Source: Citreicella sp. C3M06 (GTDB lineage: Bacteria; Pseudomonadota; Alphaproteobacteria; Rhodobacterales; Rhodobacteraceae). Taken from it: 56,794 nucleotides of DNA. Location: positions 1 to 56,794 of the forward strand of contig NZ_JAHKQA010000080.1 in assembly GCF_018860705.1 (NCBI RefSeq). Direction: 5' to 3'. Each line of letters starts with the position of its first letter. Within the stretch, counting starts at the first letter, position 1. The position numbers and the translations under genes are program-made. The notes under the pieces were generated by a model. The model did not search any database, had not been told where the DNA came from, and worked only from the letters and a program-made list of their open reading frames with translations. Below, in pieces: positions 44,937-56,775 of the stretch.

Positions 44937-46280
44937 TCAGACGGCGGCTTCGATTTCGGCGACGATGGTATTGACCAGTTGCGTGAGCAGGGCGTCGTCT
45001 TCGCATTCTGCCATGACGCGGATTAGCGGCTCGGTGCCCGATTTGCGGATCAGCAGGCGGCCCTTGCCGACCAGCTGCGCCTCGGCGTGTTTGATGGCGC
45101 TGTGCACGGAGGCTGCGTCTAGCGGTTTCTGCCCGGCAGTGAAGCGGACGTTTTTCAGCAGCTGCGGCACCGGATCGAAGCGACGTGCGAGCGCCGAGGC
45201 CGGCTGGCCGGTCTGGACCATTTCGGCGAGGAATTGCAGGCCCGCCAGCAGACCGTCGCCGGTGGTGGCGTAATCGGTCATCACGATATGGCCCGACTGT
45301 TCGCCGCCAAGGTTCCAGCCATTGGCGCGCATCGCCTCGACCACGTAGCGATCGCCGACGCGGGTGCGTTCGAGCCGCAGGCCCTTGCCGCCGAGATAGC
45401 GTTCAAGCCCGAGGTTGGACATCACCGTGGCGACAAGCACGCCGTCCTTGAGACGGTCTTCGGCGGCCCAACGCGAGGCCATCAGCGCCATCAGCTGATC
45501 GCCGTCTGCGATGCTGCCGGTCTCGTCGATGAGGATGATGCGGTCGGCGTCGCCGTCAAGGCAGATGCCGACATCCGCGCCATGGGCCACCACCGCCTCG
45601 GCGGCGGCGTGCGGTTTGGTCGAGCCGCAGTTGTCGTTGATGTTGCGCCCGTTTGGCGCGGTGCCGAGCGGGATCACCTCGGCGCCCAGTTCCCAGAGCA
45701 CCTCAGGGGCAGTGCGATAGGCCGCGCCATTGGCGCAGTCGATCACCACCTTCACGCCCTCGAGGCTGAGCCCGTGCGGCAGCGAACCTTTGATGCGTTC
45801 CTGATAGCGGAAGCGCCCGTCGTCGATGCGTTTGGCGCGGCCAATGTTACCCGCCTGCGCCGGGGCGACGCCGGCCAGAACCATCGCCTCGATCTCGGAT
45901 TCAGCCTCGTCCGAGAGCTTGAAGCCGTCGGGGCCGAAGAACTTGATGCCGTTGTCGTCGGCGGGGTTGTGACTGGCGGAAATCATGATGCCGAGATCGG
46001 CGCGCATCGAGGGCGTCAGCAGGCCCACCGCCGGGGTCGGCACCGGGCCGAGCAGCAGCACGTTCATCCCGGTCGAGGTCAGCCCTGCCGTCAGCGCGTT
46101 TTCGAACATGTAGCCTGACAGGCGGGTGTCCTTGCCGATCACCACGCGGTGCACGCCGCCCGCTTCGCGGCGGAAATAGCGCCCGGCGGCGGCCCCGATG
46201 CGCAGCGCCATTTCGGCGGTCATCGGATGCAGGTTGGCGGTGCCACGCACGCCGTCGGTGCCGAAAAGATCACGCGTCAT
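44937..46280 (-). CDS. glmM: Phosphoglucosamine mutase
   Basis: A 447-residue enzyme interconverting glucosamine-6-phosphate and glucosamine-1-phosphate for UDP-GlcNAc synthesis. The N-terminus is '[19 protein letters not shown]'. The phosphoserine loop is '[15 protein letters not shown]', the metal loop '[11 protein letters not shown]', and the sugar loop 'GGEQSGHIV'. '[14 protein letters not shown]' is the phosphate-binding site. GGAG precedes the start, which overlaps folP by 11 bases. Linkage of folP and glmM is common in proteobacteria. Confidence 0.97.
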   Translation of the reverse strand: MTRDLFGTDGVRGTANLHPMTAEMALRIGAAAGRYFRREAGGVHRVVIGKDTRLSGYMFENALTAGLTSTGMNVLLLGPVPTPAVGLLTPSMRADLGIMISASHNPADDNGIKFFGPDGFKLSDEAESEIEAMVLAGVAPAQAGNIGRAKRIDDGRFRYQERIKGSLPHGLSLEGVKVVIDCANGAAYRTAPEVLWELGAEVIPLGTAPNGRNINDNCGSTKPHAAAEAVVAHGADVGICLDGDADRIILIDETGSIADGDQLMALMASRWAAEDRLKDGVLVATVMSNLGLERYLGGKGLRLERTRVGDRYVVEAMRANGWNLGGEQSGHIVMTDYATTGDGLLAGLQFLAEMVQTGQPASALARRFDPVPQLLKNVRFTAGQKPLDAASVHSAIKHAEAQLVGKGRLLIRKSGTEPLIRVMAECEDDALLTQLVNTIVAEIEAAV

Positions 46281-47280
46281 GGGGGGCTCCTGTTTCTACG
46301 GCCTGCCAGAGCGCCAGCGCCTGACGGGTTTGCGCAACGTCGTGAACGCGCAGGATCTGCGCGCCTTGCGCCACGCCGGCCAGCGCAACGGCGATCGAGC
46401 CGGGGGCGCGCTGCGTTGGCTCGGGTGCATTGCCGATGCGTCCGATGAAGCCCTTGCGAGATACGCCAAGCAGGATCGGGCAGCCAAGCCCGTGCAGCAG
46501 GGACAATCCGTTCAGCAGCGCAAGGTTATGGGCCTGCGACTTGCCAAAGCCGATGCCGGGATCGACGATGATCTTGGCGCGGTCAAGCCCGTTTGCCAGC
46601 AGCATCTCGACCTGGGTTTCCAGAAAATCATAAACGTCAAGCAGCACGTTTTCATATTCCGGCGCGTCCTGCATGGTTTGCGGATCGCCCTTGGAGTGCA
46701 TCACGCAGACCGGCAGCGCGTTGTCGATGCAATAACGCGCCAGATCCGGATCGAAGGTCAGCCCGGACACGTCGTTCACCATCGAGGCCCCGGCGCGGAT
46801 CGCGGCGCGCGCGACTGCCAGCTTGCGCGTGTCGATCGAGATCGGGACCCCTGCGAGCGCGCGGATCACCGGTTCGGTGCGGGCGACTTCTTCGCCGGTG
46901 CTGATCTCGGTGGCACCGGGGCGGGTGCTTTCACCGCCGATGTCCAGCAGGTCTGCGCCGTCCTGCATCAGCCGACGGCCGCGCAGTGCCGCCTCGGGGG
47001 CGGACCTGTCACGGCCGCCGTCGGAAAAGCTGTCGGGGGTGACGTTGAGGATCCCCATGATCTGCGGGCGATCCATGCGCAGTCCCATCACCGTGCCGCG
47101 CGGCGCTGTCAGCCGGTCGCGCACCGGATCTGGCAGGGCGCTGGCGGGCAGGCGGGTGACGCTGCCGTCGCGCCGGTGGCGGGCGACATGGGTGAACCAA
47201 CGCGGGCCGCCCGCAAGTGGCAGGGCATCGCTTGGGCGCGGGGCATCGGATCGGATGAGGGGTCGGAAATAGTCACGCAT
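46270..47280 (-). CDS. folP: Dihydropteroate synthase
   Basis: A 336-residue enzyme joining p-aminobenzoate to hydroxymethyl-dihydropterin. The core TIM barrel has '[17 protein letters not shown]', '[11 protein letters not shown]', '[13 protein letters not shown]' and '[13 protein letters not shown]'. An N-terminal extension of about 80 residues ('[22 protein letters not shown]') precedes it, as in other Rhodobacteraceae. The start at 47280 is an in-frame ATG at the head of the extension. The 3' end overlaps glmM; folB lies 57 bases upstream, so a folB-folP-glmM operon is likely. Confidence 0.96.
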   Translation of the reverse strand: MRDYFRPLIRSDAPRPSDALPLAGGPRWFTHVARHRRDGSVTRLPASALPDPVRDRLTAPRGTVMGLRMDRPQIMGILNVTPDSFSDGGRDRSAPEAALRGRRLMQDGADLLDIGGESTRPGATEISTGEEVARTEPVIRALAGVPISIDTRKLAVARAAIRAGASMVNDVSGLTFDPDLARYCIDNALPVCVMHSKGDPQTMQDAPEYENVLLDVYDFLETQVEMLLANGLDRAKIIVDPGIGFGKSQAHNLALLNGLSLLHGLGCPILLGVSRKGFIGRIGNAPEPTQRAPGSIAVALAGVAQGAQILRVHDVAQTRQALALWQAVETGAPHDA

Positions 47281-47337
47281 GGGCGCTCTTGTGCCCCTGC
47301 GCGCGGGCATTGGCAAGCGTCCGCCCGGCGCGATGTT

Positions 47338-48249
47338 TCAAAGCGTGACAGCCCGCGCGGGCAGCGTGATCGCCTCGGGCAGAGGGGCGCCGATGGTGAC
47401 CAGTTCGCAAGCGTCGATCTGCGCCGCGAACCAGCCCGCCAGCGCCACGCTGTCGGCTTGCTGCGAGGCCGGGCCTTGCGTCGCGTCGAGCACGATCTTC
47501 GATGGGGCCCAGATGCAGATCTGGCCGTTCTTCATCGCCCAGTCCAGTTCGGTGCGGGTGGCGACCACCTTGCAGCGCGGATCGCGCGCCGCCAGCACCC
47601 AGCCGTTCTGTTCGATGGCCAGCAGATCGATGCGCCGCTGTGCCAGCGGGTGGCTGGCGTGCGGGCGGGGCAGATCGGGCAGGCCGACGCAGAGGATCAG
47701 CGGCTCGGGCAGCGCCGCCAGCGCGTCGATTCGCGCCGTCAGGCTGCCCGAGGCGATGGCCTCGTTCGACAGGTACACAAGGCGCGGATGCGGGCGCGGG
47801 CGGGCGACTTCGGCGAGGTGACGGCCATAATCGCTGCGCGCACGCACGATCTCGACCCCCAGCGCACCGGGGCCGCGATCAAGCTTTTCGATGCGCAGGA
47901 ACACCCGCATTGCCTGCGGCTCAAGCAGGATGCGTTCCGCGATGCGCTCGGCCAGCGTTTCCAGCAGGTTGACCCGTTCGGCGTCCAGCTCGGTGCTGAT
48001 CGCCTCGGTGACGCGGTCGTAGCTGAGAATGCGGTCGACATCGTCGTCAAGCGGCCCGCCGGTGGGCGTGACCTCGACCACCACATCGAAGCGGATGCGC
48101 TGGGTGTGGCCGCGTTCGGCCTGAAAGGCACCGATCTCGACCTCGCGCACATGCTCGCGCAGCGAGATGCGGTCGCGCGGCGCCGTGCCTTCGGTGGAAA
48201 TCGCCCGTTCCGACGGGTGGGCAAAGGCAAGGCGGATCTCGTCGGCCAT
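47338..48249 (-). CDS. folB: Dihydroneopterin aldolase fused to an amino-acid-kinase-like domain
   Basis: A 303-residue protein. Residues 25-150 are a FolB (DHNA) domain: 'ISLREHVREVEIGAFQAERG', Glu97 in 'NLLETLAERIAERI' and Lys122 in 'FLRIEKLDRG'. Standard FolB proteins are about 120 residues and end here. The remaining 150 residues begin 'RLVYLSNEAIASG' and contain 'GQICIWAPSKIVLDA' and 'QQADSVALAGWFAAQI'. The last resembles the 'SDSIALWLAARL' helix of amino-acid/uridylate kinase-like proteins, though that match is by eye. The extension is seen in related Rhodobacteraceae. GGAG lies upstream of the start. The folate role is secure, the extension's is not. Confidence 0.88.
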   Translation of the reverse strand: MADEIRLAFAHPSERAISTEGTAPRDRISLREHVREVEIGAFQAERGHTQRIRFDVVVEVTPTGGPLDDDVDRILSYDRVTEAISTELDAERVNLLETLAERIAERILLEPQAMRVFLRIEKLDRGPGALGVEIVRARSDYGRHLAEVARPRPHPRLVYLSNEAIASGSLTARIDALAALPEPLILCVGLPDLPRPHASHPLAQRRIDLLAIEQNGWVLAARDPRCKVVATRTELDWAMKNGQICIWAPSKIVLDATQGPASQQADSVALAGWFAAQIDACELVTIGAPLPEAITLPARAVTL

Positions 48250-48344
48250 GGCGGGGGCTCCGGGTTGTGGTCCTTGCCGCGACCTTTAGCGCAGGCCGCG
48301 CGCGGGCGCGAGGCCCGGAGGCGGCATTTCACCGCCCGCCTGCG

Positions 48345-48980
48345 TCAGTTGCTGCTGACGCGGTAGCCAGCGCGATAGAACTGATGATCGCCAATCGACG
48401 TGGTCTTGGTGAAGCTCTTGGCCCAGTAGGGGTTCACGGCGTGGGTGTGATAGAAGGTGGCGCCTTCGGTCAGCGCCCGCGGCGCGCCGTCAAGCATCTG
48501 GCGGGCGATCTTGCCAGCCCTGTCCCAGGCCAACGGCTCGGAGATCGTCTCGGGCACACCATCGCAGGTAAAGGTGAACTGGCAGGCGTGCTTGCGCCCG
48601 GTTCCCTGATTCACCACGCCGCAGACCGTGGCGGGAAAACGCGGCGAGTCGACACGGTTGAGGATCACCTCGGCCACCGCGAACTGCCCCTTGACGCTTT
48701 CACCGCGTGCCTCGAAATACAGCGCTTCGGCGAGGCATTCCCATTGCGAGCCGCCCTTGGCGACCGGCTGGCTTGACAGCCATTCCCGGTTGTATGAGAT
48801 GGGGGTGATCGCCCCGCTTGCATCTAGCGCGAGCAGCGATCTGAGATGCGATGGCTTCGCGCTGCTCAGCCCTTTTTGTTCCAGATTCACCAAGTGGCGA
48901 AGATTATCCTGCTTCACTTCGGCAGCAGCAGGCTGGGCCGCGGCAAACGCAGCCAGCGCAAACATCGTTGCTTTGATCAT
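48345..48980 (-). CDS. SleB/CwlJ-type cell wall hydrolase
   Basis: A 211-residue exported protein with a signal peptide (residues 1-20, 'FALAAFAAAQPAAAE') and a Hydrolase_2 (CwlJ/SleB) catalytic domain. Key features: 'CLAEALYFEARGESVKGQ' (catalytic Glu), 'VAEVILNRVDSPRFP', 'VCGVVNQ', 'CQFTFTCDG' and 'ATFYHTHAVNPYWA'. In Gram-negatives these enzymes remodel peptidoglycan in the periplasm, probably as lytic transglycosylase-like or amidase enzymes. It is 95 bases upstream of folB on the same strand. Confidence 0.92.
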   Translation of the reverse strand: MIKATMFALAAFAAAQPAAAEVKQDNLRHLVNLEQKGLSSAKPSHLRSLLALDASGAITPISYNREWLSSQPVAKGGSQWECLAEALYFEARGESVKGQFAVAEVILNRVDSPRFPATVCGVVNQGTGRKHACQFTFTCDGVPETISEPLAWDRAGKIARQMLDGAPRALTEGATFYHTHAVNPYWAKSFTKTTSIGDHQFYRAGYRVSSN

Positions 48981-49144
48981 CAGTCCCTCGTTACGTCCCG
49001 GTGCGGCTCCCCAAAGCCGCCGTTCGTCCGGGGGGTGAGCTATTGAATTTGTTCCGTCGCGTCTACCCGCAGGGCGGCAGATCGGCGGATTTTGGCCAAA
49101 AGCTTCTGTTAAGGCGATGTATTCAGTGGATAAAATTCCAGCGA

Positions 49145-51712
<2,568 letters not shown>

Positions 51713-51885
51713 CTAAAGTTTCTGCGGCGCAGCATAACCCGAAAACGGGTTTTGACACTATCACGTTTGGTAGCGAAGATGACGTTAATCCGCGTGGGCC
51801 TCGGGGGCAACAATGGTATACATGGCTGCCCCTGCCGAAGGTCGCTTTGCAACCTTCAGGCACCATTTGTGAAATCGGCCTCGCG

Positions 51886-53958
51886 TCAGCCTTCGAGCCG
51901 GGTCAGGTCGGCGACCTGAAGGCAGGTGGTGCGGATGCGCGACAGCAGGTTGAGCCGGTTGCGGCGCACCACCTGATTGTCGGAATTGACCTGCACGGCG
52001 TTGAAAAACGCATCGATCGGCGCGCGCAAATTGGCCATGGACGACATGGCCTTGCCGAAATCCTCGGCCTGCATGGCGGGCTTGATGGTGGCATCCGCCG
52101 CATCGAGTGCCGCAAAAAGCGCCGTTTCCTCGTCGGTTTCGGCGAATTTCACGTCAGCGCCGAAGCTATATTCAACGCCGTCCTTCTCCTCGGCCTGCGT
52201 GAGGATGTTGTTGGCCCGCTTGAACCCCTGCACGAGGTTTGCGCCGTCTTCGGTGCTCAGCGTCTCGGACAGCGCCCGCGCGCGCGCCACCACCAGCGAC
52301 AGGTCATCGTTGCCGGGCATCGCCAGCACGGCGTCGATCACGTCATGGCGAATGCCTTCATCCTTGAGATGGACCTTGAGCCGGTCGTGAAAGAAGGAGA
52401 GGAGATCGTCGGCAGGGGCGTTCTCGCCATGTGCGGTGAATGCTTTGCCGAGCGTCGTCACAAGGCTGGCCTTCAGCCCGTTCACCAGCACCAGCCGGAT
52501 CACCCCAAGCGCGGCGCGGCGCAGGGCGAAGGGGTCTTTCGAGCCAGTGGGCTTTTCGTCGATGGCCCAGAACCCGGTCAGCGTGTCGAGCTTGTCGGCC
52601 AGCGCCACGGCGACGGAGACCGGCGCGGTGGGCACGTCGTCGGACGGGCCGAGGGGCGAGTAATGCTCTTGGCAGGCCGCCGCAACCTCGGTGGGCAGGC
52701 CCGCCGCATCGGCGTAATAGCGGCCCATCAGCCCCTGAAGTTCAGGGAATTCAAACACCATTTCAGAGGACAGATCCGCCTTGGCGACCCGCGCCGCCTG
52801 TTCGGCGAGATCCGCATCGGCGCCGACCATCGGCGCGATCTCGCGGGCGAGGGCGGCGATGCGCTCGATCCGGTCCTTCTGGCTCCCGAGCTTGTTGTGG
52901 AAGGTCACGTTCGACAGACGTTCCGTCCACGCCTCCAGCCCGTCGGTCTTGGCGACGCGCAGATCGTTTTCCCAGAAGAACCGCGCATCCGACAGGCGCG
53001 CCGACAGCACCTTGTTATTGCCCGCAAGGATGGTCGCGCCGTCATCGCTGGTCTCGATGTTGGCGACGGTCACAAAGCCTTCGATCCGGCCAGTGGCGGG
53101 ATTTTTCACCGAAAAGAACTTCTGATGCTCTTTCATCGAGGTTTGCAGCACCTCGGGTGGCAGGCCAAGGAAGGGCGCGCCGATCTTGCCCATCAGCACC
53201 ACCGGCCATTCCACGAGGCCGGCGACCTCGGCCAGCAGGCCAGCATCTTCGACTACCTCGAGCCCTTGCGCAAAGGCGGCGGTGGTGGCGTCGTGCCAGA
53301 TGGTATCGGCGCGCTCTCGCGCTGACAGGATCACCTTGGACCGCTTGAGCTTGGCCTCGTAATCATCAAAGCCAGAAACATCGAAGGCGCCATTGCCCAT
53401 GAAACGGTGGCCCTGCGTGCTGCGCCCGGCGGTGATGCCATCGACGCTTAGCGGTACGATCTCGCTGCCGCCGTCATCGCTGAGCAGGCACAGGATCGAT
53501 TGCAGCGGGCGCACCCAGCGCAGGCTGCCCGCGCCCCAGCGCATGGATTTCGGCCAAGGGAAGTTGCGGATGGTCTTTTCAAGCACCTCGGCGACGATCT
53601 CGGCGGCGGGGCGGCCCGGCTTTTCGATGATGGCGAACAGCACCGTGCCCTTCTTGTCGGTGCGCTCCTCGCATTGCTCGCGGCTCACGCCCGCGCCGCG
53701 CAGGAAGCCTTCGATGGCCTTCGCGGGGGCGTCGACCTTGGGGCCACGGCGTTCTTCGCGGATCGCCGGGGATGCCGCAAGCAGACCGGACACCGTCAGT
53801 GTCAGTCGGCGCGGGGTGGAAAAGGCGGCGGCACCGGCATAGGTCAGACCGGTCTCGACCAGCCCATCGGTGACGAGCTTCTTGAGATCCTCGGCGGCAC
53901 GGCCTTGCATACGCGCGGGGATTTCTTCGGAAAAGAGTTCGATCAGAAGGTCGGGCAT
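51886..53958 (-). CDS. glyS: Glycine--tRNA ligase, beta subunit
   Basis: A 690-residue beta subunit of the tetrameric (alpha2beta2) bacterial GlyRS. It opens 'PDLLIELFSEEIPARMQGRAAEDL' and has 'GWPKSMRWG'-type sequence ('FPWPKSMRWGAGSLRWVRPL'), 'PEVLQTSMKEHQKFFSV' and 'ADLSSEMVFEFPELQGLMGRYYA'. The C-terminal anticodon-binding region follows. The normal length is about 690. The alpha subunit gene (glyQ) is not in the window; DUF1206 is directly upstream and GAF protein beyond it. In related genomes glyQ usually lies close by on the same strand. Confidence 0.96.
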   Translation of the reverse strand: MPDLLIELFSEEIPARMQGRAAEDLKKLVTDGLVETGLTYAGAAAFSTPRRLTLTVSGLLAASPAIREERRGPKVDAPAKAIEGFLRGAGVSREQCEERTDKKGTVLFAIIEKPGRPAAEIVAEVLEKTIRNFPWPKSMRWGAGSLRWVRPLQSILCLLSDDGGSEIVPLSVDGITAGRSTQGHRFMGNGAFDVSGFDDYEAKLKRSKVILSARERADTIWHDATTAAFAQGLEVVEDAGLLAEVAGLVEWPVVLMGKIGAPFLGLPPEVLQTSMKEHQKFFSVKNPATGRIEGFVTVANIETSDDGATILAGNNKVLSARLSDARFFWENDLRVAKTDGLEAWTERLSNVTFHNKLGSQKDRIERIAALAREIAPMVGADADLAEQAARVAKADLSSEMVFEFPELQGLMGRYYADAAGLPTEVAAACQEHYSPLGPSDDVPTAPVSVAVALADKLDTLTGFWAIDEKPTGSKDPFALRRAALGVIRLVLVNGLKASLVTTLGKAFTAHGENAPADDLLSFFHDRLKVHLKDEGIRHDVIDAVLAMPGNDDLSLVVARARALSETLSTEDGANLVQGFKRANNILTQAEEKDGVEYSFGADVKFAETDEETALFAALDAADATIKPAMQAEDFGKAMSSMANLRAPIDAFFNAVQVNSDNQVVRRNRLNLLSRIRTTCLQVADLTRLEG

Positions 53959-54036
53959 CGTCTCACCACAGCATTTGTTGCGGTGGTGGATAGCTGGATG
54001 AGCGGGCAGGGTAAAGCGCTTAGCCCGCCCACAGGC

Positions 54037-54894
54037 TCATGCCGTCGCCTCGCGCAGCTTGCCTTCGGCTTTCAGCTTGGCACGACGGGCAAAAGTCATC
54101 ACATCCTCGCCCGAATGGCGCGGCACGATGCGGTAGCGGGCCTCGACAAGGTTTTCGATGCCAAAGCCGACGAGACCAGCGGCGATAACTCCCATCAGGA
54201 TCGCGCCATAGGGGGCAGCGCGCAGGGTCGAGAGCGCCTCGCCAACGCCGCCTGCATCGCCGGGGTTGTGGTTGAGACCGGCAAAGAAGATGAGCCCGCC
54301 GATGATGGCGACAACGACACCTTCGGCGATAAACCCGGCCTTCATTGCCGGATTCAGCTTCTGCGTCAGATCGGTGACCCGGATATCGGCCTTGTAGGTT
54401 TCCGCGATGCCTTTGTAGCCATAATAGAAACCCGCGCCGATGGTCACGATCCCGACCACCATCACCAGATAGGGCCCCCACGGCATCGCCATCAGCTTTT
54501 GCGTGGCGGTCTGCGCGCCGCCGCCTTGCGAGCCGGCCCCCATTGCGGTGGCGGCGAGCGAGGCACCGATGGCACCGTGGATCAACCCGGTGATCGCCTG
54601 ACCGGCGCGGGCGGCGAGGCCCTTGGCATCCGAGCCTTCGCACTCAAGATCCATGGCGGCGTCGATCAGCCGCCAGACCATATAGGCCATCATGCCAATG
54701 GCGATGGCCCAGAGCAGGGCAATGCCCCACGGCTCGTCGCGCAGGGTCGAGAGCGCATCGGTGGTGCCTTGGGCCTGTCCTCCGTAGATGGCGGCGGACA
54801 GGGACAGCCCCCCGACGATGATGTAGACGGCGCCGCGCGCGGCGTAGCCAGCACGCATCACGGGCACGACCCAGGCGGGGGCTTTATCAGGCAT
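54037..54894 (-). CDS. DUF1206 membrane protein
   Basis: A 285-residue protein with three repeats of the DUF1206 unit, each with two transmembrane helices. Repeat starts are seen at 'PVMRAGYAARGAVYIIVGGLSL', 'ARAGQAITGLIHGAIGASLA' and 'PAMKAGFIAEGVVVAIIGGLIFF', each followed by a Gly-rich loop and a 'MPWGPYLVMVVGI'-like helix. Six helices in all. The function is unknown. AGGAGAGG precedes ATG. A near-consensus EcfG promoter (GGAAC-N16-CGCT) lies 26 bases upstream, so stress control is possible. It precedes glyS by 78 bases on the same strand. Confidence 0.88.
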   Translation of the reverse strand: MPDKAPAWVVPVMRAGYAARGAVYIIVGGLSLSAAIYGGQAQGTTDALSTLRDEPWGIALLWAIAIGMMAYMVWRLIDAAMDLECEGSDAKGLAARAGQAITGLIHGAIGASLAATAMGAGSQGGGAQTATQKLMAMPWGPYLVMVVGIVTIGAGFYYGYKGIAETYKADIRVTDLTQKLNPAMKAGFIAEGVVVAIIGGLIFFAGLNHNPGDAGGVGEALSTLRAAPYGAILMGVIAAGLVGFGIENLVEARYRIVPRHSGEDVMTFARRAKLKAEGKLREATA

Positions 54895-54919
54895 CGAACC
54901 TCTCCTTTGTTCGAGTAAA

Positions 54920-54944
54920 AGCGCGATGGCACCGAATTGGTTCC
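54920..54944 (-). promoter_or_regulatory. Possible EcfG-type promoter before DUF1206
   Basis: Minus strand GGAAC (54944-54940), 16 bases, CGCT (54923-54920). The -35 is exact, the -10 differs from CGTT at one position. It stands 26 bases before the DUF1206 start, a suitable distance. Weaker than the phyR promoter. Confidence 0.35.
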
Positions 54945-55110
54945 CGATATCGGCGTTTCAGATGGCATGGCTCTGCGGGAGACGCCCGCCGACGCGCAGG
55001 CTAAAGGTGATTTTAGGATGGATTTTTTGCGGATTTTCCCGCATAGCAGGACGGGCGGGGCCGTGTGACTTCTTTCGGCATTGCCCTGCGCGAACAGCGG
55101 GTGGGCGAAC

Positions 55111-55584
55111 ATGCACGGGTGCGATACCTGTAGAGCGCCGAAGAGAAACCTTCTTGGCATCGTCAAGAGAGCGCATGAATTTCTCGAAGCGGATCAGGTG
55201 CTGATCAACGATGTGACGTCAGACAGGCAATACGTGCTGGTGCATATCGGTGCGCCGCTGCCACCGGAATTCGCGCGCGAGATGCCGCTGAGCCATTCGA
55301 TCTGTCAGCACACCGTCGGAATGGGCGTTCCGCTGAGCATCGAAAACGCCGCCGCGCATCCGTTGCTGCGCGATTGCCTTGCCATCCCAGACCTGAATAT
55401 CGGAGCCTATCTCGGGCTGCCGTTCGGTGCGGGGTTCCCGACATTAACCATGAGTGCCGTGTCTCACTATCCCAGACCGTGGACCTCGCAAGACCGCGCC
55501 TGCATCAGCCGTGCCATCAGCGAGATAAAGGAAGACCACGCTGCCGAAATCGCGGCGCTCGCCCGCCAGATCCGCAGGCGCTGA
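55111..55584 (+). CDS. GAF domain protein
   Basis: A protein of about 157 residues that is essentially one GAF domain, a small-ligand or redox sensor fold. It shows 'EFLEADQVLINDVTSDRQYVLV', 'MPLSHSICQHTV' (Cys conserved in this GAF group), 'SIENAAAHPLLRDC', 'IGAYLGLPFG' and 'RPWTSQDRACI'. No output domain is attached, so it would sense and pass the signal to a partner. The start is uncertain: 55111 (ATG) follows GGGTGGGC; TTG at 55081 is an alternative. It is divergent from DUF1206 and ends before a strong two-way terminator. Confidence 0.82.
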   Translation: MHGCDTCRAPKRNLLGIVKRAHEFLEADQVLINDVTSDRQYVLVHIGAPLPPEFAREMPLSHSICQHTVGMGVPLSIENAAAHPLLRDCLAIPDLNIGAYLGLPFGAGFPTLTMSAVSHYPRPWTSQDRACISRAISEIKEDHAAEIAALARQIRRR

Positions 55585-55671
55585 GGGACCCCCGTGCGGC
55601 GGGCCTTGGGGGGCCTGTCCGCAAGCGCCCGATGGGGGCGCAGGGTCCGCCACGTGTTGGACGCAGCAAAA

Positions 55672-55713
55672 GGGCCGTGCGGGATGTCGCTTGTCCCGCA
55701 CGGCCCGGTTTTT
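55672..55713. terminator. Strong bidirectional terminator
   Basis: GGGCCGTGCGGGA, nine-base loop, TCCCGCACGGCCC: a perfect 13-pair stem. On the plus strand TTTTT follows (55709-55713); on the minus strand TTTT follows. It separates the convergent GAF and FG-GAP genes and serves both. Confidence 0.9.
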
Positions 55714-55724
55714 CGGCCCTCTTG

Positions 55725-56702
55725 TCAGACGGCGAAATCATCCGCGTCGAGCCTTGCGTAGACGCCGCTTTCGCCCTCGATGCGGATATAGAACTCATCG
55801 ATCTCGGCGACGGTAAGCGCGACCGAGGTCAGCGTGGTCAACGCGTTCGGGCCGTAGCCGGCTGCGATCTCGGCGATCAGCGCGTCGGCGGTCGCGGCAG
55901 TGTCGACCCACAACCGCGCGACATCGAAGCCGAGGCTAGTGTCAAAGCCGTTCTCGACCACCACGATGCCGTCATCGGTGGCGCAGGAGGCGGTCAGATG
56001 GTCGTCGCCGATCAACGTGTCGCGCTCTGCCCCATCGGAGGACTGGACCCACCTGAACTCGTCATCGTCGGCGCCGCCCACGATTGCCTCGATGGCCACG
56101 GCCTCTAAAGGTGTCGATGATGCGCGGGGTCCATGTCAGGTTGTCGCCCGCATCCTCGCCGCCGTCATAGAGGCATTGGTTTGCAGCACGGAATTCACGG
56201 TTTCGATTTCGAGCGCGATCTGCTCGTAATAGCCATCGTGGCTTATGTCGGCCGCCGCCGGGCCGGCGTTTGATTCCACAAAGCCAAGCGTCGGGGTCGA
56301 TGCGGCGATGTCCCCCGACCACGCAGGATTGCCGGACGCGTCGGTCTGGTTGATGAAAACCGCAAGTTTCGACGCCCCGCTGGCCTGCATGCCGATCAGG
56401 TCCAGCAAGCCATCACCATTCAGATCGATGGCAGAGAACCCGGCGCCGCGCGTGTGACCCGAGACTTCGGGGATGGGCTCCGCGCCTTGGGTGAAATTGC
56501 CGTTGCCGTCGCCGTTGTGGATCTTGAACAGCCCGCCGTCGATGCCCTGCAGGATGTCGACGTGGCCATCGCCGTTAAATTCTTCGACGGTGGTCTGCCA
56601 GGTGTAGGTTCCCTCCTCTTGCGTGAACGGCCTGTAGCCGGTGCCGGTGATGTTCGCCCCGGCGTTATACGTCTGTAAATCGTATTCGTACTGGATAGAC
56701 AT
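55725..56702 (-). pseudogene. FG-GAP/VCBS-repeat protein, disrupted by compensating frameshifts
   Basis: The N-terminal 190 residues encode FG-GAP repeats: 'EFNGDGHVDILQGIDGG', 'IDLNGDGLLDLIGMQASG' and 'DISHDGYYEQIALEI', Ca-binding DxNxDG loops as in secreted or surface proteins. Near 56175 the frame must shift to keep coding sense ('YDGGEDAGDNLTWTPRIID'), then shift back near 56110 ('AIEAIVGGADDDEFRW'). In the original frame a TGA interrupts at 56136-56138. The end is again a plausible domain. Either the gene is decaying or the sequence has two errors. The start at 56702 has a strong GGAGGAAGG. No signal peptide is visible. Confidence 0.65.
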
Positions 56703-56775
56703 GCCTTCCTCCCGTCTTGCGTTGGCGGTAGCTGAATCCCCGTGCCACCACTGCAATGTGTTAACCATAACGGTC

